From Muribaculaceae bacterium (GTDB lineage Bacteria > Bacteroidota > Bacteroidia > Bacteroidales > Muribaculaceae): a DNA stretch of 64,000 bases. Below the pieces are notes generated by a model, which saw only the letters and a list, made by a program, of their open reading frames with translations, was not told the DNA's origin and did no database searches. The stretch's first letter is position 1; every line of letters begins with the position of its first letter. The DNA lies in NCBI GenBank assembly GCA_022509105.1, contig JAFLTV010000001.1:177649-241648 (forward strand). The letters are read 5' to 3'. Shown here one piece after another: positions 44,318 to 53,761 of this stretch. Position numbers and translations under genes: made by a program.

Positions 44318-45652
44318 ATGAAAATTGTAATTGCTGGCGCCGGAGAAGTTGGCACACACTTGGCAAAATTGCTTTCAAATGAAGAGCAGGATATCATTTT
44401 GCTTGATAGCGATCAAAGCCGTCTTGACGTCATCAATGAGAATTATAATCTGATGACATGGAACGGATCGACCTCATCTTTTGAGACATTAAGGGATGTG
44501 GGAGTCTCAAGTTCCGATCTCTATATAGCCGTCACTCCTTTTGAAACAAGAAACATCACTTCTTGTGCCATAGCTAAGAGGCTGGGTGCAAAGAAAACTA
44601 TGGCCCGCATTGACAATCATGAATTCTTAAGGGAAAAAAACGGCAGGATTTTGAAGGATATAGGAGTCGATAATCTTATCTATCCTGAAGAACTGGCCGC
44701 TGATGAGATAGCCCGTTCTCTGGCTCATAATTGGGCAAGCTATTGGGGTGAACTCAACGGTGGCAAATTATTGCTGATCGGGGTCAGACTTCATAATGAC
44801 AATGCTCTTATAAATCATAAACTTAAAGATTTGCCTGTAAAGACCCACGACTTCCACGTTGCGGCTATAAAGAGACACAACACCACAATTATTCCTGGTG
44901 GTAATGATGAAATTCTTTATGACGACACTGTTTATTTCATCACCACTCCCCCCTTCGTGCAAGAAGTGATGGAGCTTTGTGGAAAGAAAAAAAGGGTGAT
45001 AAGAAAGGCTTTTATAGTGGGCGGTTCAAGAATCACCATCAGATTCGCTAAAAGATTCCACGATAAATATCATATCAAAATAATTGACAGTAACCGAGAA
45101 CATTGCGAGGCGCTGGCCACAATGTTGCCGAATTGCGAGATTGTATTCGGAGATGGACGAGACATCGAGGTGTTGAAGGAAAATGATGTAGACCAATATG
45201 ATGCTTTTCTATCCCTGACAAGTTCATCGGAAACCAATATTCTGACATGCATGTCGGCCAAAGAATTCGGAGTTCCAAAAACTATAGCGGATGTAGAGAA
45301 TCTGCAATTTGTGAGCCAGGCCGAAAATTTGAATATCGGAACGATAATCAATAAGAAGATACTCGCATCAAGCCATATATTCAAGATATTGCTTGACGCT
45401 GACGACACCAACTCCAAATGTCTGGCTTTGGCAGATGCAGAAGTTGCCGAGATGATGGTCAGAAAAGGTGCCAAAATTACCAAAGCTGCGGTTAAAGATC
45501 TTAGATTGCCGCCCGGAATGACATTGGCCGCCGTAGTCAGAAACAACCAGGCTACTCTGGTTGGTGGTAACACTCGGATTGAAGCCGGTGATTTTGTTGT
45601 GGTTTTCTGCCTGAATGGCACCATTTCCAAAATTGAAAAATGGTTTTATTGA
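44318..45652 (+). CDS. trkA: Trk system potassium-uptake protein TrkA
   Basis: Cytoplasmic regulator of the TrkH channel. The 444-residue protein has two RCK_N Rossmann domains (VIAGAGEVGTHLAKLLS at the start; FIVGGSRITIRFAKRF near residue 230) and two RCK_C domains, the usual tandem plan. It binds NAD(H) or ATP. It ends one base before the trkH ATG. Confidence 0.95.
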   Translation: MKIVIAGAGEVGTHLAKLLSNEEQDIILLDSDQSRLDVINENYNLMTWNGSTSSFETLRDVGVSSSDLYIAVTPFETRNITSCAIAKRLGAKKTMARIDNHEFLREKNGRILKDIGVDNLIYPEELAADEIARSLAHNWASYWGELNGGKLLLIGVRLHNDNALINHKLKDLPVKTHDFHVAAIKRHNTTIIPGGNDEILYDDTVYFITTPPFVQEVMELCGKKKRVIRKAFIVGGSRITIRFAKRFHDKYHIKIIDSNREHCEALATMLPNCEIVFGDGRDIEVLKENDVDQYDAFLSLTSSSETNILTCMSAKEFGVPKTIADVENLQFVSQAENLNIGTIINKKILASSHIFKILLDADDTNSKCLALADAEVAEMMVRKGAKITKAAVKDLRLPPGMTLAAVVRNNQATLVGGNTRIEAGDFVVVFCLNGTISKIEKWFY

Positions 45653-45653
45653 C

Positions 45654-47129
45654 ATGGCAATCATCGTAAAAAGAGGCTATATAAACTTTCGCATGCTGTT
45701 GCGTGTGATAGGATGGCTTTTGATGATTGAAACCTTGTTTATGCTTGCTCCTACAATTGTGGGACTCTGTTATGACGAACATAGCGGCTTCAAATTCTTA
45801 ATTTGTATGGGCATTACGGCCGCTTGTGGCTTTGGGATGATATCCTTAAAGCCCAAGAGTAGGGAGATGGGCAAGAGAGAAGCTATAATGCTGACAGGCC
45901 TCACCTGGGTGGTGTTGTCTCTGTTCGGTATGCTTCCCTTTCTTCTCTGTGGCACTCATCTTTCAATTACAGACGCTTTTTTTGAAACCATGAGTGGTTT
46001 CACCACAACAGGAGCTTCCGTGCTTGACACATTGAAAGACGTGCCTCATTCCATATTGTTATGGAGATGTGTGGTGCAATGGATTGGAGGTTTAGGTATA
46101 ATCCTTTTCACCCTTGCAGTGTTGCCGATGCTTAACTATCAGGGAGGAATGCAGCTTTTCAATGCCGAAGTGACGGGCATAACACATGATAAATTGAGGC
46201 CTCGAGTAAGTTTTACAGCCCAGAGTCTTTGGAGCATATATATTATTCTTACTCTTATTTGCATAGGACTGTTATGTTTCTCCGAGCTCGACATTTTCGA
46301 TGCAATCTGCTATGGTCTCTCCACGATGAGCACTGGAGGTTTTTCTAATCAAGACCTTTCAGTGTCTGAAATTGGCGACCTGTATATAAAGATAGTCTTG
46401 ATGTGTTTCATGTTTATGGGAGGCGTAAACTTCTCATTGCTCTATAAGCTCGTTACCGGTAAGATAAGGGAAGCCTTTCGGAATGAAGTGATCAGATGGT
46501 ATATTTTTCTTATACTCTTCTTTGCTGTTGTTTTAGCTTTGAATGTTCTTGTAAGCGGCCTAATGAGAGATATTCAGGATGTAACAATCGACCCTCTGTT
46601 CCAGGCTGTTTCCATACTCTCATCCACCGGACTTACGGAACCTGATTTTTACGACTGGGGAGCTTTGCCGGTTGTGATCCTCGTTATTATGATGTTTATG
46701 GGTGCATGTGCCGGTAGCACCTCCGGTGGAGCTAAGATAGACAGGTTTGTTATCCTTTTTAAATTCATCAAGAATGAGTTTCATAAACTCATGCATCCGA
46801 ATGCTATAACCACCGTGACTTTAAACGGGAAAGGCACGCCATCCCCTATTCTGATGAAAACACTGGCTTTTCTTTTTCTTTATGTGGTTGTTATAGCACT
46901 GGGAGGCACTTTTCTTGTTCTTATAGGTCTTCCGCTTAAAGACAGTTTCTTTATCTCACTCTCGGCCGTTTCCAACACGGGTTTGGGCACAGATATTACT
47001 GGTCTTAACGGAAACTATGCTCTCTTGCCCGATATTGCCAAATGGGGAATCTCTTTTTTAATGCTTGTGGGTCGTCTTGAACTCTTCACTATATTGATAA
47101 TGTTCTTCCCCTCATTTTGGAGAAAATAA
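45654..47129 (+). CDS. trkH: Trk system potassium-uptake channel TrkH
   Basis: The 491-residue membrane protein has the four pore loops with selectivity motifs: MSGFTTTGASV near residue 115, LSTMSTGGFSN, SSTGLTEPDFYDW and SAVSNTGLGTDI. The start MAIIVKRGYINFRMLL at 45654 fits, rather than an earlier frame overlapping trkA. It forms a coupled pair with trkA. Confidence 0.95.
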   Translation: MAIIVKRGYINFRMLLRVIGWLLMIETLFMLAPTIVGLCYDEHSGFKFLICMGITAACGFGMISLKPKSREMGKREAIMLTGLTWVVLSLFGMLPFLLCGTHLSITDAFFETMSGFTTTGASVLDTLKDVPHSILLWRCVVQWIGGLGIILFTLAVLPMLNYQGGMQLFNAEVTGITHDKLRPRVSFTAQSLWSIYIILTLICIGLLCFSELDIFDAICYGLSTMSTGGFSNQDLSVSEIGDLYIKIVLMCFMFMGGVNFSLLYKLVTGKIREAFRNEVIRWYIFLILFFAVVLALNVLVSGLMRDIQDVTIDPLFQAVSILSSTGLTEPDFYDWGALPVVILVIMMFMGACAGSTSGGAKIDRFVILFKFIKNEFHKLMHPNAITTVTLNGKGTPSPILMKTLAFLFLYVVVIALGGTFLVLIGLPLKDSFFISLSAVSNTGLGTDITGLNGNYALLPDIAKWGISFLMLVGRLELFTILIMFFPSFWRK

Positions 47130-47177
47130 GCCTGTAATACACCTCCCTAAGCTATATAGGTTTTTCCAACGCCAATT

Positions 47178-47873
47178 TTAAAGGGAAATAATATTGAAAT
47201 TATTTTTTTGCAAATCAAAGAGGAAAAGTTTGCCGGTCAATAGTTCCCCGCTTCCTGTTAAAAACTTTATAACCTCATTAGCTTGCACTGATGCACAAAA
47301 AGCTGCAGCCGGACCTATAACGCCGCTCAAGGAGCATGGAAGAAATGAGTCTCCCGACGCTTTTCCAAAAATTTCATCAAAACGGGTGTCTCCCGGCAAT
47401 AAAGTGATAACCTGGCCGGCAAATTCCCTTATTCCCCCGATGCAACAAGGTTTCTCATGCATTTGTGCCATTTTATCTACCATGCCTTTTGAATCCGGGT
47501 TATCAGTGGCATCCACTATAAAATCATAATGTGGAAATTCCTCTGCTGCAAGTTTGGAAGTCACTAATTTATTGATGACTTTTACTTCCACCTCCGGATT
47601 TAGCGCGAGAATCCTTTTTTTCAATATTTCTACTTTTGGAAGTCCGGCTTCTTCAGTTTGATAAAAAAATTGCCGTTGAAGATTGGAGATATCTATATTG
47701 TCAAAATCAGCAATAGCTAAATGGCCCACTCCGGCTCCTGCCAATTGTATGGCAACCATAGAGCCTAATGCTCCGCAACCTATAATGATTACGCGAGATT
47801 TACGTAGCCTTTCCTGGCCCAATTTCCCTATTTCAGGAATAGCGATCTGTCGTGAATATCTTAACTTATTCAT
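47178..47873 (-). CDS. ThiF/MoeB/HesA-family adenylyltransferase
   Basis: E1-like enzyme that adenylates the C-terminus of a small sulfur carrier or ubiquitin-like protein. The 231-residue protein has the nucleotide motif IIGCGALGSMVAIQLAGAGVG, IADFDNIDISNLQRQFFY and DATDNPDSK. It lacks the C-terminal rhodanese domain. The family's CxxC zinc pairs are not clearly present. MoeB, ThiF and HesA cannot be separated from sequence. It is followed 5 bases on by the MscS gene. Confidence 0.85.
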   Translation of the reverse strand: MNKLRYSRQIAIPEIGKLGQERLRKSRVIIIGCGALGSMVAIQLAGAGVGHLAIADFDNIDISNLQRQFFYQTEEAGLPKVEILKKRILALNPEVEVKVINKLVTSKLAAEEFPHYDFIVDATDNPDSKGMVDKMAQMHEKPCCIGGIREFAGQVITLLPGDTRFDEIFGKASGDSFLPCSLSGVIGPAAAFCASVQANEVIKFLTGSGELLTGKLFLFDLQKNNFNIISL

Positions 47874-47878
47874 AGTTC

Positions 47879-49018
47879 CTATTTCGCAATTCCTTGTAAA
47901 GACAACGGCACATCCGCTATATGCACATCCATCTGCGGGAATGGGAATTCAAATCCTTTACCCGGCAGTTCCTGGTAAAAGCGTTCGTTCATCTCGAAAT
48001 AAAGGTTCCAATAATTAGATGTATGAGTCCATGCTCTCACAGCGAATACAACAGCACTGTCTCCAAGTTCTTTAATGCTTACAAAGGGAGGTCTGCTCAC
48101 TTCTAAAGATTGATTGTCAGGTATGGTAGTCTTTTTCTTTATCTTATTTTTAAGATCCTCTTTTCTTTTTTTATTGCGATTTAGAAGACGTTTCCAGAAA
48201 GAAACATGTTGGGGTTCACAATCCGGATCATCTTCAGGACAATCTTCATCCTCTTCTGCAGTTGCTTCCAACATGATCTGACGACGTTTTTCCATATCTT
48301 GTTTAAGAGTGTCTACCACTACCCTTTCATCGCTGAGAAGAATCTCCATGAAAGCCTCCTTAGCTTTTTTGAAATCACATCCGTAACAGAGTCCGATCTC
48401 CCAATCTACCCTTCTGTAATTTTCGCGTGAATAATTATTTATAGATCCTGTAGACAATCCTCCGTTAGGGATAATGATTGTCTTGTTGTCCATTGTGTTT
48501 ATAACTGTATGGAAAATCTGTATCTCTTTTACGGTTCCTGTATAACCCTGCGCTTCAATATAATCTCCCACTTTATAGGGTTTAAGTAATAGGATAAGCA
48601 CTCCTCCCGCAAAGTTCTGTAGCGTGCCGCTGAGCGCCATACCAATAGCCACACCTGCCGAAGCAAACAGTGCAAGGAAAGAACTTGTTTCAATTCCAAG
48701 GATTCCGACAATGGTAACTATAAGAATGAAATAAAGAACTATCTTGACCAAAGACAGCACAAATGTGGTCAGGGAAGCGTCTACATCATTGGCTCTTAGT
48801 ATGCGATTGATAACTGTATAAGCCTTCTTGATCAGGAATTTGCCCAAGTAAAAGACAAAAGCTGCTATAAGCAGCTTGAAAGAAAATTGGACAATTCCGT
48901 TGGCTATGGTAGTTATCGCATCATCAAAGCTTAACCCTTTTAATGCGTCGAAAGCACTTTTTCCCGTGTCGACTTTATCGGGAAGATCAACAATTGGAAG
49001 GTCTTGAGTCTGAAGCAT
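47879..49018 (-). CDS. MscS-family mechanosensitive channel
   Basis: The 379-residue protein has three membrane helices, with the pore helix (ASAGVAIGMALSGTLQNFAGGVLILLLKPYKVGDYIEA, Gly/Ala-rich), and the beta domain (TVKEIQIFHTVINTMDNKTIIIPNGGLSTGSINNYSR). A charged stretch (EDEDCPEDDPDCE then a Lys/Arg-rich part) near residues 255-310 is unusual. The C-terminal alpha-beta domain follows. It would release solutes upon hypo-osmotic shock. Confidence 0.92.
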   Translation of the reverse strand: MLQTQDLPIVDLPDKVDTGKSAFDALKGLSFDDAITTIANGIVQFSFKLLIAAFVFYLGKFLIKKAYTVINRILRANDVDASLTTFVLSLVKIVLYFILIVTIVGILGIETSSFLALFASAGVAIGMALSGTLQNFAGGVLILLLKPYKVGDYIEAQGYTGTVKEIQIFHTVINTMDNKTIIIPNGGLSTGSINNYSRENYRRVDWEIGLCYGCDFKKAKEAFMEILLSDERVVVDTLKQDMEKRRQIMLEATAEEDEDCPEDDPDCEPQHVSFWKRLLNRNKKRKEDLKNKIKKKTTIPDNQSLEVSRPPFVSIKELGDSAVVFAVRAWTHTSNYWNLYFEMNERFYQELPGKGFEFPFPQMDVHIADVPLSLQGIAK

Positions 49019-49072
49019 TATGATATGAGTTTGAATAAGCCGGAAAGACCGTAAATATAATCTTACTATATT

Positions 49073-50287
49073 TTAAAACACGCTTTTAAACCAATCAAAA
49101 GATTGATAATATGCCTCTTTTTCTGATGAATCGTTAAAGTTGTAAATATGAGCCGATAAACCGCTGTATTGTTCTTGTGAAATCGGAAGGGTAAGGAAAT
49201 AATTTGTTGTCGCCTTATAGATCACCACTTCATCAAGAACAGCATCCCATTCATTTTTGGAAAATTCCATCTCTTTATATTTAGCCATGGCTTTTGCATA
49301 GTCGGCCAAATCATAAAACGGACCTGATGAGCCTCGGGTGTATTTAATGAAACTTGTTGCCGAAGGCTGATAACCTGACACAAAATAACTTCTGCATATG
49401 TCGGCTAATTTATCAATCTTTTTCATATCCGTTACAGCCACAGTTGCATATCTTAAGCCTGAATAGGAATTTTCAGCGTAATATTTGAAAAACAGGTCGG
49501 CTGCCGTAACAACGTCGGCATTCTTCTTAGCAATATAAGGCAAAACGATATCATATGGAAGACCATATTCGAGCACTTCGGTGGGATAACCAATATAATA
49601 ATTGCATTTGTTTTTGAATTCGAATATCGATTCTATATTGCTCATGTAGCAGGAATCAAACCAGACATAATCAAAGGTATTGTCAGGAATGACACGTGCC
49701 AACTCATCTATATTTATCTGAAAAGTCATTCCAAGAATGGAGTTTATATCCTGGCCAAAAGAATAAAGACCAGGCAATTTCACAGAATTGTCACCCGTAA
49801 TTTCTTCAGATCTTGTTTCTGTTTGAAGGTAGGGTTGTGAGCCTGTGCTGTGCGACCAGAATATCAGGCCATAGGAGTCAGCTTTATGAGAATCGATCAC
49901 ATAATCTAAAACCTCTGAAATTCTCTCCGGATCAAGAGATGACTTATCGGTTGAGAAATTTTTAATTACTTTAAAATTATATTTATTCCCGTTTTTAGTC
50001 AGTTTCAAAAGTTGAGGATCATTCTTGTATGTTGTCGCGAAAATAAGCACGTTGTTTTTTGACAAATCAATATAAGGAGCAGCCGCAACCATTTCTGTTG
50101 TGTCGCCAACAAAATTACTGCTAAGACTGTTGGTTGCAACAGCATATATCAACGTTGTTGATTCCGCTTCTGAAGAGACGTATGGAGAATCTGAAGGTTC
50201 TTCTGAACAGGAACTCAACCCGAAAATTAAACCTGCAGACAAAAGTAATTTTGAAAGTAAATTATAAGGATTTATTTTCTTTATCAT
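49073..50287 (-). CDS. Clostripain-family (C11) cysteine peptidase lipoprotein
   Basis: The 404-residue protein has a lipoprotein signal ending FGLSSCSEE. The peptidase core shows the catalytic His in LIFWSHSTGS and catalytic Cys in WFDSCYMSNIES, both in usual order. Such peptidases prefer Arg or Lys and are surface or periplasmic in Bacteroidales. I chose the ATG at 50287 (MIKKINPYN), which gives a correct lipobox; an earlier ATG at 50368 adds 27 residues with no sense. Confidence 0.87.
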   Translation of the reverse strand: MIKKINPYNLLSKLLLSAGLIFGLSSCSEEPSDSPYVSSEAESTTLIYAVATNSLSSNFVGDTTEMVAAAPYIDLSKNNVLIFATTYKNDPQLLKLTKNGNKYNFKVIKNFSTDKSSLDPERISEVLDYVIDSHKADSYGLIFWSHSTGSQPYLQTETRSEEITGDNSVKLPGLYSFGQDINSILGMTFQINIDELARVIPDNTFDYVWFDSCYMSNIESIFEFKNKCNYYIGYPTEVLEYGLPYDIVLPYIAKKNADVVTAADLFFKYYAENSYSGLRYATVAVTDMKKIDKLADICRSYFVSGYQPSATSFIKYTRGSSGPFYDLADYAKAMAKYKEMEFSKNEWDAVLDEVVIYKATTNYFLTLPISQEQYSGLSAHIYNFNDSSEKEAYYQSFDWFKSVF

Positions 50288-50567
50288 TTTTATTATAAAG
50301 TCTAAGACCATATTAAACCTATAAATAAACGTAGGCTTCATTATTCTTATTGCTACAGCTTTAAACAAATTTTAAACCAAAAATAAAATGTCAGTTATTT
50401 ACACCGCCTTCTTATAAATAGACAATTTTTCAATTTCTATAAAAGAAATCTTTCAATCTCCTTTTTGTTAAATTTATCATTTTTTGTTAAAATTCTCGTT
50501 AAACAATAAGAAACCATAATTGTCAAAATTAAAAGGCGACAACACATCGTCTCATCGATTATATATT

Positions 50568-52091
50568 ATGAAGAAATCCGTCATCTGGCTTTTGACAGCT
50601 GTAATGGCTATTACATTTGGGGCTTTGCTGTATTTTCAGATAATGTATTTGGAAAATATGGTTAAAATGAGAGAGTCGCAATTTTCGGAAATTGTAATGA
50701 GGTGTCTTTCCTCCACCGGCTCATATCTTGAAAAAAGAGAAACAATGCATTTTCTGGAAGAGGATATTGCAATTTTGGAATCAAGCCTCATGGATGTGGA
50801 GCAAAACGAACCCACGTTGTATTTTTCAAATGAGCTTATTGACTCAATAAACGGAGTCCTGCAAAGCCAATCGAGCGAACTCGGGCTAAATATCAATATT
50901 GGAAATATAAATTCAAATCGGGGGCATTTAAGTAATATTCAAGATCATTACCGCACCATGCAGCAGACTCTTCGCCAGCAATACCTTTATCAAAAAGGTC
51001 TGTTGAATGAAGTGATCTTGGCTATTTTGAGAGATTCCGGCAACCGTCCGGCAAAAGAGAGGGCCGACTCCACAATGATTAGGTCTTTTCTTCAAAACGA
51101 ATTGGAGGGCAGCGGATTGACGATGCCGTTTTCATTTGCTGTTACAAATGCAAGGGGCCAAATGATTTATGCCACAAGGGATTTCAACTCTTCATTTAAA
51201 ATGAATCAGTATGCCCAGACTTTATTTCCTAACACGGGGAATCAATTAAAATTGGTGGCGCAATTTCCTGAAAAAGGGAGATATATATTTTCTTCCGTGA
51301 GATTCATAATTCCTTCTCTAATATTCACCCTAATTCTGCTAATCGTCTTTTTATATACAATCATTTTAGCTTTCCGTCAGAAGAAACTCTCGGAGATAAA
51401 GACAGATTTCATCCATAATATGACCCATGAATTGAAAACCCCTATTTCCACTATTTCCCTTGCCTCTCAAATGCTTAATGATCCTTCTGTGAGAAAATCG
51501 GAATCATCATTAAACAGGCTTTCAGGAGTCATTTCTGATGAATCAAAAAGATTGCAATTCCAGGTGGAAAAAGTTTTGCAGATGTCTGTGTTGGATGATT
51601 CGTCAACTTCATTAAAGATGACCGATATCAATGCAAATGCTGTGATTAAGCAAGTTGTAGACACATTTAAAATCAAGGTTGACAAATTCGGAGGTTCTAT
51701 AAGTTGTGATTTAAAGGCTGAAAATGATCTTATTAATGTAGATCAGATGCATTTCACAAATATTCTGCATAATTTATGTGACAATGCTATCAAATACAGG
51801 GATGAAGATAAACCCCCGGTGTTGTCCATTTCAACCAAAGACATAGATGGCGACCGTATTCAGATAAAGATTAAAGACAACGGAATAGGAATCCGTAAAG
51901 AGGATCTCAAGAGAATATTTGAGAAATTCTACCGGGTGCCTACAGGCAACCGTCACGATGTTAAAGGTTTTGGTCTCGGATTGGCCTATGTGAAGAAAAT
52001 GATAGAGATTTTCCATGGCACAATCCATGTTGAAAGCGAAATTGGAAAGGGTTCTACTTTCATAATTCGGCTTCCGTTAGTCGAAGAATAA
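50568..52091 (+). CDS. rprX: Membrane sensor histidine kinase (RprX-like)
   Basis: The 507-residue protein has two membrane helices (about residues 5-27 and 245-265), a periplasmic sensor between them, then the dimerisation box DFIHNMTHELKTP with the phospho-His, and the ATPase motifs (NILHNLCDNAIKY, IKDNGIGIRKEDL, GFGLGLAYVKKM). The response-regulator gene follows at 52280. The pair resembles B. fragilis RprX/RprY as I recall it, so the symbol is from memory. The ATG at 50568 is taken; a TTG at 50520 is unlikely. Confidence 0.85.
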   Translation: MKKSVIWLLTAVMAITFGALLYFQIMYLENMVKMRESQFSEIVMRCLSSTGSYLEKRETMHFLEEDIAILESSLMDVEQNEPTLYFSNELIDSINGVLQSQSSELGLNINIGNINSNRGHLSNIQDHYRTMQQTLRQQYLYQKGLLNEVILAILRDSGNRPAKERADSTMIRSFLQNELEGSGLTMPFSFAVTNARGQMIYATRDFNSSFKMNQYAQTLFPNTGNQLKLVAQFPEKGRYIFSSVRFIIPSLIFTLILLIVFLYTIILAFRQKKLSEIKTDFIHNMTHELKTPISTISLASQMLNDPSVRKSESSLNRLSGVISDESKRLQFQVEKVLQMSVLDDSSTSLKMTDINANAVIKQVVDTFKIKVDKFGGSISCDLKAENDLINVDQMHFTNILHNLCDNAIKYRDEDKPPVLSISTKDIDGDRIQIKIKDNGIGIRKEDLKRIFEKFYRVPTGNRHDVKGFGLGLAYVKKMIEIFHGTIHVESEIGKGSTFIIRLPLVEE

Positions 52092-52183
52092 TAAAAATTA
52101 TTTGAAAAAATTCCTGCAAATTTTATGAAATGGAACACAACTTATAAAGGTTTGGAATCTTAGAGAATATGCCCTGCAAGATG

Positions 52184-52221
52184 TAAAGTTTTATAACCCA
52201 AAACGTAATTTAAAACTTTAA
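52184..52221. other. 10-bp inverted repeat before the response-regulator gene
   Basis: TAAAGTTTTA (52184-52193) pairs with TAAAACTTTA (52212-52221) across 18 bases. It sits 58 bases before the ATG. There is no T run, so an operator or mRNA stem-loop is possible. The sequence is AT-rich, so chance is real. Confidence 0.35.
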
Positions 52222-52279
52222 GGCCAGTTAAGTTGTTTTAAGTATATAGATAAAAATCGAAAATTTAAATTATCAAAAT

Positions 52280-53002
52280 ATGGAAGATAAAGTTAAGGTT
52301 TTACTATGTGAGGATGATGAAAATTTAGGCATGTTGCTAAGAGAATTCCTCCAGGCCAAAGGCTTCAATGCAGACTTATGTTCTGATGGAGAAAAAGGCT
52401 ACAAGGAATTTCTTAAGAATAAATATGATCTATGTGTCCTTGATGTTATGATGCCGAAGAAAGACGGTTTCACCCTTGCACAGGAAATAAGGAATGTCAA
52501 TAGCGAGATTCCGATAATTTTCTTAACTGCAAAAAACCTTAAAGAGGATATTCTTGAAGGCTTCAAAATAGGGGCTGATGATTATATAACAAAGCCTTTC
52601 TCCATGGAGGAGCTTGTGTTTAGAATCGGAGCTATCCTGCGTCGTGTAAAAGGTAAAAAGAATAAGGAAATCACTTTATATAAGATCGGACGCTACACTT
52701 TCGACACTCAGAAGCAAGTCTTGATATCAAAAGACAAAACTCAGAAGCTCACCACTAAGGAATCTGAATTGCTTGCCCTGTTATGTTCTCACGTAAATGA
52801 AATTCTTGAGAGAAACTTTGCATTAAAAACAATCTGGATAGATGATAATTATTTTAATGCAAGAAGTATGGATGTATATATCACTAAATTGCGCAAGCTT
52901 CTCAAAGATGATCCGAATATAGAGATTATCAACATCCATGGCAAGGGATATAAATTAATAGCACCCGACACTAAAGATCTTTCAGAAGAACAGAAGGATT
53001 AA
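52280..53002 (+). CDS. rprY: OmpR-type response regulator (RprY-like)
   Basis: The 240-residue protein has a receiver domain (about residues 6-118) with Asp in CVLDVMMPKKDGFTLA, Lys in KPFSMEEL, and a winged-helix DNA-binding domain (about 135-230: LTTKESELLALLCSHVNE, NYFNARSMDVYITKLRKLL). It sits 189 bases after the kinase gene, a rather long gap with an inverted repeat at 52184-52221. The B. fragilis RprY name is from memory. Confidence 0.88.
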   Translation: MEDKVKVLLCEDDENLGMLLREFLQAKGFNADLCSDGEKGYKEFLKNKYDLCVLDVMMPKKDGFTLAQEIRNVNSEIPIIFLTAKNLKEDILEGFKIGADDYITKPFSMEELVFRIGAILRRVKGKKNKEITLYKIGRYTFDTQKQVLISKDKTQKLTTKESELLALLCSHVNEILERNFALKTIWIDDNYFNARSMDVYITKLRKLLKDDPNIEIINIHGKGYKLIAPDTKDLSEEQKD

Positions 53003-53008
53003 CTAAAA

Positions 53009-53761
53009 ATGATTTTTTTATATAGAATATACCAGTGGCTGATAGCGGCTCCATTATTCATAATTGCCACTTTTTTCACAGCCTTGGTAACAAGTATTGG
53101 GTCAGTAGCCTTCAGCGGTGATTTCTGGGGTTATTGGCCCCCTCATTATTGGTCGAAGTTCACGTGTTGGATTTTTCTGATACGTGTGAAAGTGATAGGC
53201 CGTGAAAATGTTGACAAAAAGACGTCTTATATTTTCGTTGCCAATCATCAGGGAGCATTTGACATTTTTGCTATTTATGGTTTTCTAAACCATAATTTCA
53301 AATGGTTGATGAAGAAAAGCCTGGAAAAGATTTTCATGGTTGGAGGTGCCTGTCGAAGAGCCAATCATATTTTTGTCGACGATACTCGGCTTGGAGCCAT
53401 TAAGGAAACTATAGCGAAAGCTGAAGATACTCTGAAAGACGGTATGTCGTTAGTGATTTTTCCTGAAGGCAGCCGCAGCTGGGACGGCAAGATGATACCC
53501 TTTAAAAGGGGTGCATTTATGTTGGCGTCGGAATTTAATCTGCCCGTGGTGCCTCTCACAATTGAAGGGTGCTTTGAAAGGATGCCGAGATATACCTATA
53601 ATATCACTCCCGGCCTTATTACAATTCAAATACACAAACCGATTTATCCCGGACCGAATGGTTTTAACACAAAGGCCCTCCTGTCTGAGTGTTATGACAC
53701 GGTGCAATCCGGTTTAAAAGAAAAACATAAGGGAGTTAGCTCAGGTCAGAGAGTGAAGTGA
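53009..53761 (+). CDS. plsC: 1-Acyl-sn-glycerol-3-phosphate acyltransferase
   Basis: Adds the second fatty acid to lysophosphatidic acid. The 250-residue protein has the catalytic NHQGAFD (HX4D form), FPEGSRSWDG and a membrane-linked N-terminal helix. It starts 6 bases after the response regulator. The last 16 bases overlap the converging DUF5686 gene. Confidence 0.93.
   Translation: MIFLYRIYQWLIAAPLFIIATFFTALVTSIGSVAFSGDFWGYWPPHYWSKFTCWIFLIRVKVIGRENVDKKTSYIFVANHQGAFDIFAIYGFLNHNFKWLMKKSLEKIFMVGGACRRANHIFVDDTRLGAIKETIAKAEDTLKDGMSLVIFPEGSRSWDGKMIPFKRGAFMLASEFNLPVVPLTIEGCFERMPRYTYNITPGLITIQIHKPIYPGPNGFNTKALLSECYDTVQSGLKEKHKGVSSGQRVK

Noticed and set aside
45070..45630. 186-codon open frame opposite trkA
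   Set aside because: Shadow of trkA; no recognisable motif and no promoter or spacing of its own.
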